From contig URFZ01000016.1 of the NCBI GenBank assembly GCA_900547165.1, positions 1 through 49,057 of the forward strand: a DNA stretch of 49,057 nt, written 5' to 3'. The position numbers were made by a program, and so were the translations under genes. Positions 48,870 through 49,057 of the stretch are shown piece by piece. Source of the stretch: an uncultured Eubacteriales bacterium (GTDB lineage Bacteria > Bacillota > Clostridia > Oscillospirales > UBA644). The first letter of the stretch is position 1, and each line of letters starts with the position of its first letter. The notes below the pieces were generated by a model. The model saw only the letters and a list, made by a program, of their open reading frames with translations. It was not told the origin of the DNA and did not search any database.

Positions 48870-49057
48870 TGAGCCCATGGCTGATGATATTCGAACTCTC
48901 ATCGGTTTTGACGGGCGTATTTTCGTCCTAACTTTCGCAAAAGCCTTGTAAATACGTCGAGTATTTACTGCGACTTCTTTGTCGTTATGACAAAAATCCG
49001 CTCCGTGAAAACTGCACGCACCCGCCACAGAGAAAATTTCGAGGAATTTTTTCTTTT
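48870..49057 (-). other. non-coding end of the window with hairpins
   Basis: No gene seen. Hairpin GTAAATAC-GTCGA-GTATTTAC lies around 48948-48968, and the region continues the block of copy 2. In copy 1 a hairpin also precedes the repeat on its 5' side, so the full element may be longer than 70 bp. The window ends before its limit is visible. Confidence 0.4.

Overview
The window looks like the chromosome of an anaerobic, low-to-mid GC Firmicute of the Clostridia type. It probably belongs to the gut Oscillospirales/Clostridiales-like lineages, but this is inferred from gene content, not from a placement. Supporting signs are an electron-bifurcating NfnAB transhydrogenase, iron-dependent alcohol dehydrogenases, ferredoxin-rich oxidoreductases, HypA/HypB nickel chaperones, strong AGGAGG ribosome binding sites, TTGACA-N17-TATAAT promoters and a tRNA gene with encoded CCA.

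Layout. 1-504: the 3' end of an rRNA operon (23S tail and 5S). 0.7-15.2 kb: ordinary chromosome. It holds a lipoprotein, a DUF4234 membrane protein, hypB / a 951-residue Fe-S flavoprotein / hypA, a tocopherol-cyclase-like gene with a Rieske flavoprotein, fucO, a membrane protein, a second iron-type alcohol dehydrogenase, nfnAB and a DUF1871-like protein. 15.4-22.9 kb: a type I restriction-modification operon of the EcoR124 (IC) type. Its hsdM and hsdS are separated by a small HEPN-like gene, and its hsdS and hsdR by a membrane-protein gene broken by an in-frame TGA. 23.1-40.1 kb: a genomic island of about 16.9 kb. 40.3-49.0 kb: chromosome again, with DUF3737, a PatB-type lyase, an EamA transporter, two membrane proteins and a heterodimeric ABC exporter.

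The island is the most striking part. It sits in the 7-nt anticodon loop of a tRNA-Pro(UGG) gene and splits it: the 3' half is at 23101-23145 and the 5' half at 40079-40116. Joined at TCCCAAA, the two halves restore a perfect 76-nt cloverleaf. The island carries a complete but different tRNA-Pro(UGG) at 39851-39926, just inside its right end and downstream of the host tRNA promoter, as if to replace the gene it destroys. It encodes an excisionase-like protein, a replication-initiator-like protein and two overlapping tyrosine recombinases, but no relaxase that I can see. Its cargo is one long operon: XRE regulator, PLD/DEAD helicase with DUF3427 (frameshifted near its end), CoiA-like nuclease with zinc ribbon, Nudix, peptide-deformylase-like, PD-(D/E)XK protein, HAD phosphatase, GNAT-plus-PUA-like protein and ASCH protein. 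A separate, opposite-strand PIN-domain membrane protein lies at the right end. I infer an anti-phage system centred on nucleic acid or modified-nucleotide recognition; no function is proven by the sequence.

Two inverted copies of a roughly 70-bp hairpin-bearing repeat (12303-12372 and 48802-48869) lie in the chromosomal parts.
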